Assembly: GCA_030435675.1 (NCBI GenBank)
Contig: CM059623.1
Location: 9,078,012 to 9,142,011 of the forward strand
From: Steinernema hermaphroditum
Taxonomy: Eukaryota; Nematoda; Chromadorea; Rhabditida; Steinernematidae
Direction of reading: 5' to 3'
DNA length: 64,000 bases
How positions within the stretch are numbered: the stretch's first letter is position 1; each line of letters starts with the position of its first letter. Under the pieces are notes generated by a model, which was not told the DNA's origin, did no database searches, and saw only the letters and a program-made list of their open reading frames with translations. A program made the translations under genes and the position numbers. This document shows, piece after piece, positions 43,866-55,556 of this stretch.

Positions 43866-44587
43866 TTAGAAGTCGGTGCTTCCAATTTGCGACAAGTGCT
43901 TGATGATATCGATCCAATCGTGACCTCTTTCCTAGAAACCACCAGTAAAACTAATTTTGAGAATGAAAACCAACTAGTTGCCCGCATTTTCCGGCCTCCA
44001 CTTTGTCCCACATCCTTCTCTTCTGAGCTTTCGTCATCTGCTGTTCCTTCTTATCTTCTACACCTTCGATCTGCAAGTCGTCCATCTGCTTCGCTAAAGC
44101 GGGATCCATCTAGAATCCAGCGATGACCGCAAGCCTTGGATCACCAAATCCTACCTGGTTTTTGACAAGTTCATCAAAATTATCTTTGGCGTACTCGATC
44201 AAGGAGAACGTGGACGCCATGCCTACGTAATTTTCCGCTTCCGCCAGCACGGTGGCGCGTATAGAATCTCTGACATCTCTCGTGATGTGCGCGTTGTAGA
44301 AGACGTCCAGGTTCACTTCTGGAACAGTTTCTGGATAATTTTCGGTCCAAATAACTTCCATAACAAATGACTGATAATGGCCTTCTTCTCCAAATTTATA
44401 CTAACGCTACAATTAAGAAGACGACTGTGTTAAGTGCATGACAAACCTGAATCTTGTGGCCGTCCGGGTGATATCGTGGATCTCCCTAAATCGCAATCTT
44501 TGGATCAGAAATGGTGACTTTTAGATTTACCTCGTAGATCGAATTAAGCACCTCCAGTTCTGTCGCCTGTTCGCCCTTACAATCCAT
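43866..44587 (-). CDS. RWDD4: RWD-domain protein, RWDD4 type
   Basis: Function poorly known; the RWD fold is ubiquitin-conjugating-enzyme-like without catalysis. Five minus-strand exons: 44587-44531, 44485-44447, 44400-44155, 44109-43975, 43931-43866 (180 aa). The N-terminus EQATELEVLNSIYEGD is the RWD start. EVIWTENYPETVPEV is the hallmark YP motif. The C-terminus QMTKAQKRRMWDK and RGHDWIDIIKHLSQIGS match the RWDD4 tail, which confirms the last exon. All introns are GT-AG. A GTTTTCAG acceptor abuts the ATG. It heads the minus-strand run with SMPD2, MRPL22 and CCDC12. Confidence 0.9.
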
Positions 44588-45316
44588 CTGAAAACAAACA
44601 CTGCATGTTAATACACGAGCGGCACGCTTCCCCACAGCGAAAGAAGAGAATACGAAAAAAGGGGAAGATTCGAAGATTTCCGCGGATTTCGCGGCTGGCA
44701 ACACATCTCATAATCTCAGAGAAGCGGATAACAGGGAGATTATTCCGCTGGGATGACTCAGAAGCGGATTCGTTTGTTATTATCTCTCAGCTTCTTATCC
44801 AATCTCTTCATTTTTCCGAAATCAATTGAACGTCAAAGATTTACAGGGCTTCAATGCGGCTAGTGGTCCCGAAACGAATGTTTTTCGTTGGCGAGACGAG
44901 TCGCACACTAGCGGCGTCGTCTTACCATCCGCGCCGACTTGTACGTGATTTCGAGGATGTTTTGATCGATCGAGGACATGTGACCTTCTGGCTCTTCTGC
45001 GAGGATTCTTCTTCTTCGAAGAGCGAAGGCGTCGGGGATTCTCTCTGCACGTACCGGTGCGAGTCGTCTCCGCGACGATGCATCCGTGCGTCTTGCAGTT
45101 CTCCTTCTGCAGCGATGCGTTGTGTCGCCGCTTCGATTTATGGCCGCTGACTTTTTCATTCCATCGTGTTTTTCTTTGTGTTCATGGTGTTTGGCCGTGG
45201 ACAGTCGTGTCCATCTTGCCCGAAACAGTTGTGTGCGATCAATTTTTGGTGTTTTCACTCGCAGCCATCGGTCGGCGCTTTCTGTTTTCAGTGTCATCCA
45301 GATCTTCTTTCAGAGC
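44588..45316. promoter_or_regulatory. Divergent intergenic region, RWDD4 and COX6A
   Basis: About 730 bp between divergent starts, presumably holding both promoters. No coding exon recognised. It ends in TTCTTTCAG, an acceptor three bases before the COX6A ATG. Confidence 0.4.
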
Positions 45317-45807
45317 ATGTCCCTCCTCCCTCGCCTTGCTATCCGTGCTCGCCCGGCCGCCGTCAAGGTCTCCCAGCGCAGCTCCTCCGGTCAGTTCTAC
45401 GGATCCAACAACTTCGATGACTTCGGAAAGGGACTCACTCACCAGCTCAAGACGGCAGAGGGTAACATAAGCCTCCATTTCCCTCACTTGTGACTTCCTG
45501 CGTACTTTAGGAACGAAGGAAACCTGGAAGAAGATCTTCTTCGCCTGCTCGATTCCTTGCCTTCTCATGACCATGTACGCCGCCTGGAGTGATCACAAGA
45601 AGCACCACGCTTCCGCCCGCCCCGACTACGTTCATTACCAGTACTTGAACATCCGCAACAAGGTTAGTACTGATTCATCTGGTGGTTTCTTATCTTTCTC
45701 TACTGTAGCCCTTCCCTTGGGGAGACGGAAACCACTCGCTGTTCCACAACAAGACCGAGCAGTTCGTTCCTGGAGTTGGATACGAAGCCGATCGTGGACA
45801 CCACTAA
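45317..45807 (+). CDS. COX6A: Cytochrome c oxidase subunit 6A, mitochondrial
   Basis: Nuclear-encoded regulatory subunit of complex IV. Three exons: 45317-45461, 45511-45662, 45709-45807 (131 aa). The presequence is [20 protein letters not shown]. After it comes the matrix segment, then one transmembrane helix ([18 protein letters not shown]). The intermembrane-space signature [20 protein letters not shown] and SLFHN follow. The length is usual. A TTTCAG acceptor lies just before the start. Confidence 0.95.
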
Positions 45808-45937
45808 ATCGTCTAGATTTACATGTCGTACTATGTATTTAGTAATGCACGAGGAATCTAGTTGAGCGAATACAATGAACATAGTTGTATTTGTAATGTC
45901 TTTTATTGGTATGTACACATCTAACAAATGGCACTCG

Positions 45938-47648
45938 TCATGGTGACCGATGATGGCCAGTGTGCCTTCTTTTGTGATGGTGGTACGGGCTCAAACGCAC
46001 TGTGGCGTTCTTCGGTTTGCTGAAGTAGGCGACGTTGATCTTGTGGCCGTGACACTTTCCATCGGAGCTCTGCAAACGCGACGTTATCATCCTCTTGGCA
46101 TGGCCTTTACACCTTCATCTTGTGGTTGATGTTCGTCCTGAGAATCCTCTGATTCAGCTCCTGGAGAGGACGGGCGTTGGGTGAAGTAAAGCGGGGCTCC
46201 GCTTCTTCGGTGATCGTCTGCTGCAGAGCATTCCAAGCTTGCAGCTGCACAAGAAGGTAGCGGAGATCTGCGGATGCGCCGACTTACGTGACCGGGAGTG
46301 ATGTAGATGGGTTTGTTGAAGACGATCCACGTGACCGTCTCGTGGCAGCCGGGGCTCGTCATCGAGCCGTCGTAGGTGACGAACTCCGTCGTCTTCGGCA
46401 TCAGCCTCCATGGCTTCAGGTCCAGCAGATCCACCGCCATCCCTTTGAAGGTGGCCGAGGCCGTGGCCATGGTGATCTTCAGGAGCTCCTCGTTCGTCTG
46501 GCGCCCCAGCTCCACCATCACGGAGATTCCGGCGAGTCCGTGCGGCGCCCTCGACGCCGCCGAGTAGTTCGCGTACAAATCCGTGTTTATCGCCACCAAT
46601 TGGATCTAATGGCCGGTTGAGGAGGCGCACCGGGGACTCACCTCCATCGGAAAACGATTAGAGTCGAGCGCGTGCTCCGATCCCATTTTGCCGTCGCGCC
46701 CGAAGTGGAACTGGATATGGTCGAGGCGGTAGCGGTAGGGCCTCAGAGGCCCGGAGCTGGCGTTGGGGCTCGGCCACCGGAAGTCGCCTGCCTCGACGGA
46801 GACCACCGGGATCTGACCGAGATTCCGGAACTTCGAGAGTACGGTGACCTCGTCGAAGTGGAGAGGCGCCAGGTTCGGGTCGAAGGCGAGCCGCGCCGAT
46901 TCGATCGAAATTGGCGACTGCAGCTTTCCCTTGGAACAGAGCGTCCAGTGCTTGTCGACGAGTCCCCAGAAATCGGGACCTGAAGGTCAGATACCGTAAT
47001 CTGGTCGAACACCACTTTACTCGAACTTTGAAAGCTTTGTAGCTTTGAAAGATAGCTAAACGATCAGAGTGGATGAGAAAGATTGGATGGGCAGCAGCCT
47101 TAACAGCTGTTCGATCTACCGTAACCCTAGGCAAGTAAATATATTTGAGGGATGCTAGAGAAGAATATACATCATCCTCCTCTGTGGGAGCGTTTTCAAA
47201 AAAAAAATCAGACCCTTCGAGATGATTGAAGGACTCTGAAGAACACCCTATTTATGACTCAAAGAGAATGGTCTCCAGGGAATATCTCAGCCCTATAGTT
47301 CTGCGCACTCCTTTCTGTTTCCTATTTCTGAGTTATTTTGCCCTTTTCCACTCAAAAAATATTCTCACGTTTCTAAAAACCGAAAATAACGACTCAAACA
47401 CGGAGAGCAAATTAAGGAAGCTCATTTCCTCAGATTGCCGAGCGTTTAGGGCTGCACACGATCGAATTTGCGTCGCAATCTAATTTTTGCATATCGAAAT
47501 TGCATGGCTGCGCATTCAAGCCGGGCTCACCTCCGAACAGGTCGTTGTCGTAGATCCAGGGGTAGTAGCTGGCCTCCTCGAACGGTTCGCCTCTTCCGGA
47601 GCCCGCGGAGAGGAGGCTCAAGAAGAGGCACAGGCGGAGGGGACTCAT
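45938..47648 (-). CDS. Secreted carbonic-anhydrase-related protein (CARP X/XI type)
   Basis: Five minus-strand exons: 47648-47531, 46979-46642, 46605-46288, 46244-46113, 46069-45938 (345 aa). A signal peptide (MSPLRLCLFLSLLSAGSGRG) is followed by PDFWGLVDKHWTLC and the alpha-CA fold. Of the three zinc histidines only the first remains: QFHFHWG of active enzymes reads IQFHFGRD, and the third is Ala in QLVAIN. Catalysis is therefore unlikely. The block EFVTYDGSMTSPGCHETVTW and the end RILRTNINHKMK match CA10/CA11. I joined the last exon because it is open, starts at a good acceptor, and restores the Cys found in CA10 after that block. An ATG directly after the TCTCCAG acceptor opens a nine-codon frame that overlaps the chosen start. 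Confidence 0.88.
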
Positions 47649-48298
47649 GGCCAGGGGCGATCCGGGTTCATCTGGAGAAACTCTCGGTCATCCTGAGGCG
47701 CGCGAGCGGGGAACGCGACCGCCGCAGCGAGAATAAACATCCGCTTCGGTCCTCATTAGGGTAAATCTCGAAGGAAAACATTTGCGGACGCGTCTCGGCC
47801 ATTTTCCTCGTCATAAATATTATATTTGCGCGGTGGTGCTGAGAAGACAGAAGACGGCGTCTTTGGACACATAATAATTATCCGAAAAGGGACCCGCGGA
47901 CTCGGCTCCTCCTCTGCCGAATATTTCACACTTGGATTGGCGCCTTGTGGGTCGCCGAAATATGCAAATGTGATTGACTGCACCCCTCAGGCGTGCGCAG
48001 CCAATTTCGCGAACTCCGTTGGCCCGGCGGAAGCGAAACGGATGAATAATGGCCGAAATCTCTTTCGCGGCACATTGTCGTGTGGGAACGCTTTATTAAT
48101 TAATTTTTCGCGATTTATTCGACGCCTACGACGAGAGACACGAGACCCGCCTGAGAGTGGAAGGAGTACGATAGCGCTGGTCCGAAGCCAGGTGGGGAGA
48201 GGTACGGTGAGATTCCCGAGATATCCGTAGAGACCAAGTACAACGTGGGATAGAAGAATTCTGCTGCTGCTTTGACACCGGAGGACGCGGCCGAGGCC
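47649..48298. other. Intergenic between nucleoredoxin and the CARP gene
   Basis: No coding exon recognised. It presumably holds the CARP promoter. One TTAATTAATTA-like AT-rich spot lies near 48093. Confidence 0.5.
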
Positions 48299-51204
48299 TC
48301 AGACGGCGACGGTCTTCTGCTGGGCGCCCGGTGACGAGTCGGAAGCGCCGATGGACTGCTGCGAGGGCGACTGGTTGATGCCCAGCGCCTTCTCGATCAC
48401 TTTCATCGGGATTCCGCCGACTTTGGTCGTGTTCTGCAAAACACGCATAAAAAGATCACTCGGGGACGGAAGATGGACGGACCCTCGACGACGGAATTGG
48501 CATCATTTCGAGTTTGCCCGCCTTGTAGGACGCGATGAAGTCGGAGATGATGACGTCGCCAACGTCGGGTTTGTCGCAGATCGTCATGAAGCCGATGGAG
48601 ACGTCCACGATCGCCACCAGCGGCAGCTCTGCGTCGCTGAGGCCAAGGCTGTCCAGGATCTGGAAGGGTAATACCGTAATCGGACGCCATCAAAGTCTAC
48701 AAACATGGTCGCAAATAGGGTCGTCGCCGGTGTAGAAGAGCTGCAAAGGATCGGCGTTCTTTGGGACCGTCTCCTCCTCCGAGGACTCCGAATTCGTCGT
48801 CGACTCCGTGAGGGCGTTTGTGGAAGACTCGTCTTCGGCGGGGCCCGAAGAAGTCGTGGCAGGAGACGCTGACTGGAACTGAGGGGAGTCGGTGATCGTC
48901 TGGAGGACCTGGGTGCTGAAGAGAACGTCTTCGGGGGCGCCTTCGGTGAAGAGGATCAAAGAAGGGAGGTCAGTGATGCGGCACAGAGAGAACTCGTTGA
49001 GCTCGTAGAAGGGCTTCGGGCGCCAGGGGAAGTTCCTTCCCATCGGGTCTTCGAGAAGGACGTTTCGGCCGTGTTTCGTGATTAGTTCGTTGTTTTCGTC
49101 GATGATCACGAACGCGGGGATTCCTGAAGCCCTGGAGTTTAGAGCAAAGAGCGTCTACAGGCATACCGCTGATTCCGTAGAGCCTCGAGAGAAGGGAGAG
49201 TTTGTGGGAGTCGAAAGGGAAGGCGAACCAGGGCATCGAATGGAGGTGCTGCTCGAAGGACTCCTTAGAGCGGTCGGAGGAGCAGAAGATGATCTCGAAG
49301 TCCTTTCCCACCTTCCGGAGCTTCTCGTAGGCCTCTGCCAGCTGGCGACCCATCTGCTTGCACGGCGGGTACCAGTTGGCGGCGAAGTAGATCCCTTTCA
49401 CAGAGCGCTTCAGTGCCGAAAAGTCGATGCTCTCGATGGATCGGCTTCCGTCGGCGTTCTGCACCGATCGGAGGAGGTTACCCTGGAAAATCTCCACCGG
49501 AGAGGGCTCCACCCAAGGGAAGTGCTGCCCGAAAGGGTCATCGAGAAGCGAACGACGGCCTTCTGATGTGATCAGTTGCCGCGAGGCCGATTCGACAATC
49601 GAAAGGGATGGAGGGCAGTTGTACTTCAGCGATCTGAGGAGGCGACTCTGCAAAAGACTCGTTGGGTGACCAGAAAGGAGCCGGATAGCGTACTTTTGTG
49701 AGGTGAGGCAGGGGGGCGACGACGTACCACCCGGGTTCTCCGAAGGCGTCGGGGCCCTTCTCGGAGTCGGGCTGTGGTTCGACGTCGACGACAACAACGG
49801 CGACTTCGGACTGTTCCGAGAGGGAGGCTAGCGAGGCCGAGTCCTTCTTCTTCTTTTTTGATTTGCGTTTCAAACTGAAGAGTCGTCGGATTTTGGCCGG
49901 GGAACTGAAGAAAATGCGTGAGGAGACAATGAGACAGACTTAGACACGTCTCTATTTGCAAAGGAGACATGTGTAGTCTGGTTCTAGATTTATTCATCGG
50001 GTCTAGTGATCAAAACTGACAGAAGACTATTTTTGAGACTGTCTGGAAGGGTCTGGAGGCACCCAAATGATCTTTTTGCCCCGAGACATTCCATGTCTGA
50101 GTCTAGATTTACGATCCCCTTAGTGTCTGCTTCAGTGCAGATGTGTCCAAAGTTCGCTCTTTATCACCATTTTGTAGGTAGCTCCGTGTCACTGTTTACC
50201 AAACCTGTCGGTTGACCCCTATCCTGAGAGATTATGCGATACACATGTTTTTGCACACACTCCAGTGTGTATTTTCTCTTCGCCCGAGGGTCGATGGACC
50301 CGAACCGGCGGCTTTGTCCACCCAAAAGTGCCAAATGTTTGCGATTTAACGAGTTCCACGGAAGAAAGCTCTTAAACTCTGACAATAGCGCGCTGTAATA
50401 AGAGATAAAAAGCGGCTGGAGGGCTGCTGGCGGCTAATCAAAGGACGCGTCGGCGGAAAGAGGATAAATAATGTTTCCCTGATCGTCCATAAAAACAATT
50501 TTGAGCGACGATGACGAGTCGATAAGCGGTGAAGATCAACAAGTGAGATAGGGTCTCCCTCCTGTGTCCCGGCCGCGCCACCAGCGTCGATTTGATGGCG
50601 CCGTTCGCCATAAAACGAACGGTCTTTCGGAGGAGCGCGCTCGAAATTCGAATTCGACCTGCGGACAAAGAGCTTCCATGCCCATAAAGTGCGCCCACAG
50701 ATGTTTTCCTCACGGGAGGGGCGACAGCGGTGAGGGGATACGGTAGCGACTGTCTTCTGGGGACAAAGACGATGCGGTGTTCCCGGCAATTAACGCTCCG
50801 GAGCACTAATGGAATTGGTCAAATATTTGTTCCCACAATTCGTTCCCACAATTACGCTTTCGGTGACCTTGAGCCGTGGGGCTCCCCGGGGCCTTCACAT
50901 GGCGGCATCCTTTGAAGTCTTATCACGGGTCGACTCACCTCGAGGAGCGCTTCTCGGTCTCGTCGCCGGCGTTTCTCGCCGCCACGAGCTGCTTCAGAAG
51001 GGGAGCCAGCTCATCGGAGTTCCTGGAGCCCGAGCGGATGAGATGGAAGACGACGAATCTGGAAGCGGCGAAGACGTGGTCCAGAGTGGTTAGGTCCTGC
51101 AGCGAGGAGTTGGAAGGGGACTTCTTCTCCTTGGCCCCGGGCTCGGGGATCCGAACGACCGGAAGGTTCCGAAAACAACTGTCGAAGAGTTCGTCGAACG
51201 ACAT
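48299..51204 (-). CDS. NXN: Nucleoredoxin-like protein with an altered active site
   Basis: Thioredoxin-fold redox regulator. Six minus-strand exons: 51204-50939, 49904-49694, 49647-49167, 49123-48705, 48659-48483, 48433-48299 (562 aa). Domains: an N-terminal thioredoxin-like part without a CxxC; a basic run KRKSKKKKKD and acidic insert; the tail of that fold (RRSLLDDPFGQHFPWVEPSP); the central thioredoxin domain with WYPPC (251-255) where nucleoredoxins have WCPPC; the nucleoredoxin signature ITKHGRNVLLEDP...RNFPWRPKPFYEL; an acidic Ser/Glu-rich insert; and a last thioredoxin-like part (VISDFIASYKAGKLE). Intron 1 is 1034 nt; the join from exon 1 fits in phase but is the weakest. A TTTCAG acceptor precedes the start. 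Confidence 0.85.
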
Positions 51205-53325
51205 CTCTGAAACAAGGCCGTAAGGAGACACCCTCTGATCGGTCGCCGGATCTCGGCGCAACACAAAGTGGCCAACGATACGCCTAGATTTGAAATAGCC
51301 GAAATAATCGATTTGGGCGCGACCACTGCGCGACTCCGATGACCACCGAGCGATTCATTAGCCGTCGCCGATGTCCTCGACGGCGCCGAATAATGCGGGG
51401 GGCCACGCCGCTGAGTCACGGCGCCGCGTTCCCCCCGGAGAGACAAATAATGTTTCGTAAGCACGCAATTAGGGCCATCCTCGAGGGTCAGGCCCATCTG
51501 CCGCGAGTGATAAGCGCGCCTACGGTAGCAGGAAAAGACGCCGAGGAGGCTGCTTTGAAAGGCGTCGGACGGCGTACCGAAGAAAACCAAACAGAACCGC
51601 CAATTTGGAGGGCGATGTCGCAACGGAGAAGTGAACAAAGGGGACGGGCGGACGCGGTCAGCGATCGCCGACGGCGCGGATAAATAATTGCGAAGAAGGG
51701 AGCGTGGAGAAGGACGAGAGGCGGCGCCTTCGGAACGATCGGAGGCGCCGCCGCGATGAACTGTCGGTGCCACGAGCGATCGAGGAGACGATCCCGGCTG
51801 GCGGCACGCGAGGAGGATGACAGATGGAGGGGCGACGGCAGGAAGGGCGCCGATGCGAGGCGAAGAAGGGACCGGAGAAGTGCGAGTCGAGGTGCCAACG
51901 CGCAGAGCGGATTCGCCGAAGATTCCCCGGCAAGCGACCTCTCTGCTGTCCCGGTTACGGTAGGCCGGCAGAAACGCGCCAACTGCAAATAAACATGTTC
52001 TCACTTGACCTTTCGAATTCGCTTCTCCAGATAGGAAGCAGAAACAGCTGATTGGGAAGGAAGGGCCTAATCGGAGCGGGAAACCCTTAATGTATTCGGA
52101 CATAATGTATTCCCGAATGCTTAGAATCAGATTATGCAAATTAATTGTCCTCTGCGAGCGCAGCGCCTGCATTCCGGATTCCAAGAGTCTCTGGGGAAGC
52201 ATTTTTGTGGGCAAAAGCTTTGCACCGTAGCTATCATAAATAAACGAATTGCATAGAAAAGGGACCGAGAAGTACACACGATCCGTTCCAACCGGCTGCT
52301 GAACATCTCTACTTGCATCTAGTAGCCAAGACTTTGAGTAAAGACTCGAATAGTCCGAGTTAAGGGTGCTAGGGTGTCAGGGTGCAGAGTCCTCTGAGCA
52401 ACCCTAAAACATCTTCTGCTTCAGTACATTACGTTCGGAACGTAGAAGGGATTGCGCAGAAAAGTATTCCAAGATGACCACTAGAGAATTCACAAAGAAC
52501 GCCAAAACACGAAGGGATCAGTTGGGTGGGTTGCAGAATTCCATACCCTCGGTTTCATAAAAGTCCGAGTTAGAGTTAGGTGGCAGGATACATAGCGTTC
52601 AACGTGTACTCCCTTCAAACCTGTACGATGTGTGAACTACAGCATTTTTGAAGTCACCCCGTTAGCTCCTTTGGAACATTGCGCACTACCGTAAGCGTTA
52701 GAGAAGTGAACGTACTTCCAAAAGAGGATCCATTATAAACGCGGAGAAAAAGAGTCCTTTTCTCAAAAAAGGAGATTTCAGAACAGGGTGTCAGGTAACT
52801 TCGAATTCGCTACCCGATTAATGACGATCACGAGGAAATCTGGGCGGTTCTCGACCCTTCGAGACTGCTGATGGATCCTACAAGGAACACCCTGAATCAC
52901 CAGTTATGGAAAACAAAAAAAAATATTGCACAGAATGTGGTGAGATGAAGAGAAGCCGACGCAGCTCGGAAACGTTTCTCTTTCTTCCATTACGGACTGT
53001 CTGCACACTCGACGTCTAGTGGAGGTTCATACTCGTCTGAGGTTTACGAGTCGATGGCTGTGGCGAGCGCGAATTTCGTATTGTTGGGTACGTGGCCGCT
53101 CTCGCTGTCCTCTCCTTTAGGTGAAAGCTTGCCGTTTTTGGCACTTTTGCCTCTGTACACGTGTTGTATGTTTGATTTGACGAGAGAGTGGAAGAAAAAG
53201 CGTGTTTCTATTTATTTGTTTCTGTGTGATGCTTTTTATTCGATGCATCGCTTCGTACCGTGTTTCCATCATTTAAATCCAGCGCAGCGTTCCCTTCACT
53301 TCAGCTCCACTTCCATTCCGTCACT
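51205..53325. other. Divergent intergenic region, nucleoredoxin and SMNDC1
   Basis: About 2.1 kb. The NXN-proximal part (to about 51990) is GC-rich and open on both strands by composition; the rest is balanced. I see no exon, RNA gene or element. CTACCGTAA words are at 51955 (reverse) and 52686. Confidence 0.5.
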
Positions 53326-54077
53326 ATGTCAGCCGAAGATCTCGCCAACTACAAACTCCAGCTTCAGCAGGTCGAAGCTGCGCTTCTTGGAGAGCCCGAC
53401 AATGAGGACTACAAGAATCTGAAGCGAGACTTGGAAGAAGTAATCGCGATCACAGAAGAGATGCTGAATCAGAACGTCGAGGCTGCGGAGCCACAAACAT
53501 CTGCAGAGCCCGTGGAGAAGCGCACGAGTGCGTGGAAGGTCGGAGAACGCTGCTTGGCGCCTTCGAAGAACGGCCAAAAGTTCCAAGCGGTCATCGATGG
53601 TATTTCACACGACAAAGTGGCAGTTACTTTCGTAGGTGAGTGACAGTGAGGCATTGACTGGTGAACTGGTGATATTCAGGAACTGGAGTGAAGGCCTACG
53701 TGAAGCTCGGCGAACTCTCAGATGCACCGAAAGAAGTGAAGAAGACCTACATTTTCGAGAATAAGAACAACAACAGCTCCATGAAGAAGAACGAATGGCA
53801 CGCAGAAAAAGAGCGCCGCAAGCTGCGTGCACAGAAGAAGGAACTGCGAAGAAAAGACCTAGAAGCCGCCAAAGAAGGTCAGAAGAACGCGTGGTTGGCC
53901 TTCAACTCGAAGGCAAAGAATAAGGGAATGAAGGGCCTGAAACGTGTCGAAGCTTCGGGATCCGCTGCTGATGGCCCTAGTGGGCGAGCCCTCGATCGTC
54001 CTGCTCAGATTTCCTCGCGCCAGGACGCGTACGCATTCCGGTCCACTTCCCGCGGCAACATGGATTCACTCTTCTAA
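53326..54077 (+). CDS. SMNDC1: Survival motor neuron domain protein SPF30
   Basis: Splicing factor that recruits the tri-snRNP. Two exons, 53326-53635 and 53680-54077 (235 aa). An N-terminal helical segment (LANYKLQLQQVEAALLGEPD) leads to a Tudor domain (WKVGERCLAPSKNGQKFQAV, then VAVTFVGTGVKAYVKLGEL), which binds symmetrically dimethylated arginine. The C-terminus is basic and helical with the family motif NAWLAFNSKAKNKGMKGLK. Length is about that of human SMNDC1. An in-frame ATG at 53260 is less likely; a CTTCAG acceptor lies between the two. Confidence 0.94.
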
Positions 54078-55556
54078 GGACTACTTGTTGCTTGATGCGT
54101 CGACCTACATAAATGTACAGGAATTGGATTTAAACTGAAAAACAGAGCAAGAATGGAACATAAATTTGTTGAAGAATTTGGCGCTTGATGATGCTTCAGG
54201 GATTTGATTGTTTATCATTGTTGTGGTTATGTCGTTCTAGTTGTACTCGCGCGCTGCCTGTTGCCTCATGCAAGGTTATTTTGGCGCCGTTCCAGGTGAC
54301 GTCAGAGATCGTTTATGCGGTATCCCTGTCCGCAGCCCCTTTTTCGGTGCGCTCACCGGCTGTTCGCCAGAGTCAGCGGCGGCGAAACACCGTAGTCTCT
54401 GTGGAGCGCCGAGCGCGATCGCAGTAAAATCGATTCGCCGAGGAATGTCGCGCCGGCGATAAGGGTCGTTCTTCTCTCCCGCTGCAATCCCGCGCGTCTT
54501 TCCCCTTTCGCCGTCTGCGCCTCTTCCCCCAGCAGGCGCACGTGACTCCCGTCGCGAGTGCCTCGTTCCCTGCGCTCTCCTCTCCGTCGCCACGCGCGCT
54601 TCGCTGCCTCTCCACAGCTGCGAATCCACTCGGCGACATCAGCTGCCGCCACGCGGTGCTCTGGCGGCGTCCGTGCTACAGGCGCCCGTGTTGTCTTCTG
54701 TCTTCGGATCGCGTGGAAGTCGTCTCCCGAGGGTGGATAACTGGAACTTTTTTGGACCAGGGGATCCCGTCGATCGCGTTGTTTTCCGAGCGCTTTGTTT
54801 GCCAGGGGCGCGTCTCTCGGCGCCGAGGGAGGGAACGGACCGTCGTCAAGCGCGCTCCGATCAGCTGATTATTCACGGCGGCGACGTCGGAGGATCCGTC
54901 CATTTTCCCGACGACGCCGAGATTATTTTCGCGACCGCCGGGGTCGTAATCGACACTGCGCTTGTTTATGGCGTCTCCGAGAAGCGCCGAAGCGCTTCTA
55001 ACGAGCCTTCAGAGCGCGTGAATCGATGCCAAATGACAGGTTGACACTTCCAGCGCGTCTCCTTGACAATTGTCTCGGGACAAAGGACAACGATTGATCA
55101 TTCTGTCTCGAGAATCGCTGCGTGCACTTTTAATTTTAGCGACGGAGCCTTGGAGAACCTCAGAGTGGAACGTTTATTTTTAGCGCCGATGACAGGTTGG
55201 CGCCTGTGTCGTTTTTAGCGCGATCGTTTTATGTTGCGAGCAGCGCGCCCCCGGTGGCATCATCTGTTTGGTCGGTTTCTAATCTGTTTGTGTGCATGTC
55301 GAAGAGCGAATTCCGGTTTAGTCGGCAGAGGCGTCAGCGAAAAGTCGTGAACCGCAGCGTCTCCGCCGTGTAGCCTGACGTTGTCCCTCAGCGTCAGACC
55401 GCTCGTCTATTCGCCGCAAAACACGTTCTTTTTTCGCCGCGTGTGCACTTTGTCCGTTCGCCGAGAGGCTCTGATCTCATTCTTATTTCCGTTTAGTTTT
55501 CAACATAACTGACCAACAAACTGGGGTGGCTGACAGAACTACTTGGAATCCTGGTC
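54078..55556. other. Intergenic region upstream of the myotubularin gene
   Basis: No exon recognised. GC-rich, with runs of CG-dense sequence open on both strands by composition. Presumably promoter and 5' leader of the myotubularin gene. Confidence 0.5.

Noticed and set aside
51090..52277. Long minus-strand open frame of 395 codons
   Set aside because: It runs antisense across nucleoredoxin exon 1 and into a GC-rich spacer, has no protein-like motifs, and is explained by low stop-codon density in GC-rich sequence.
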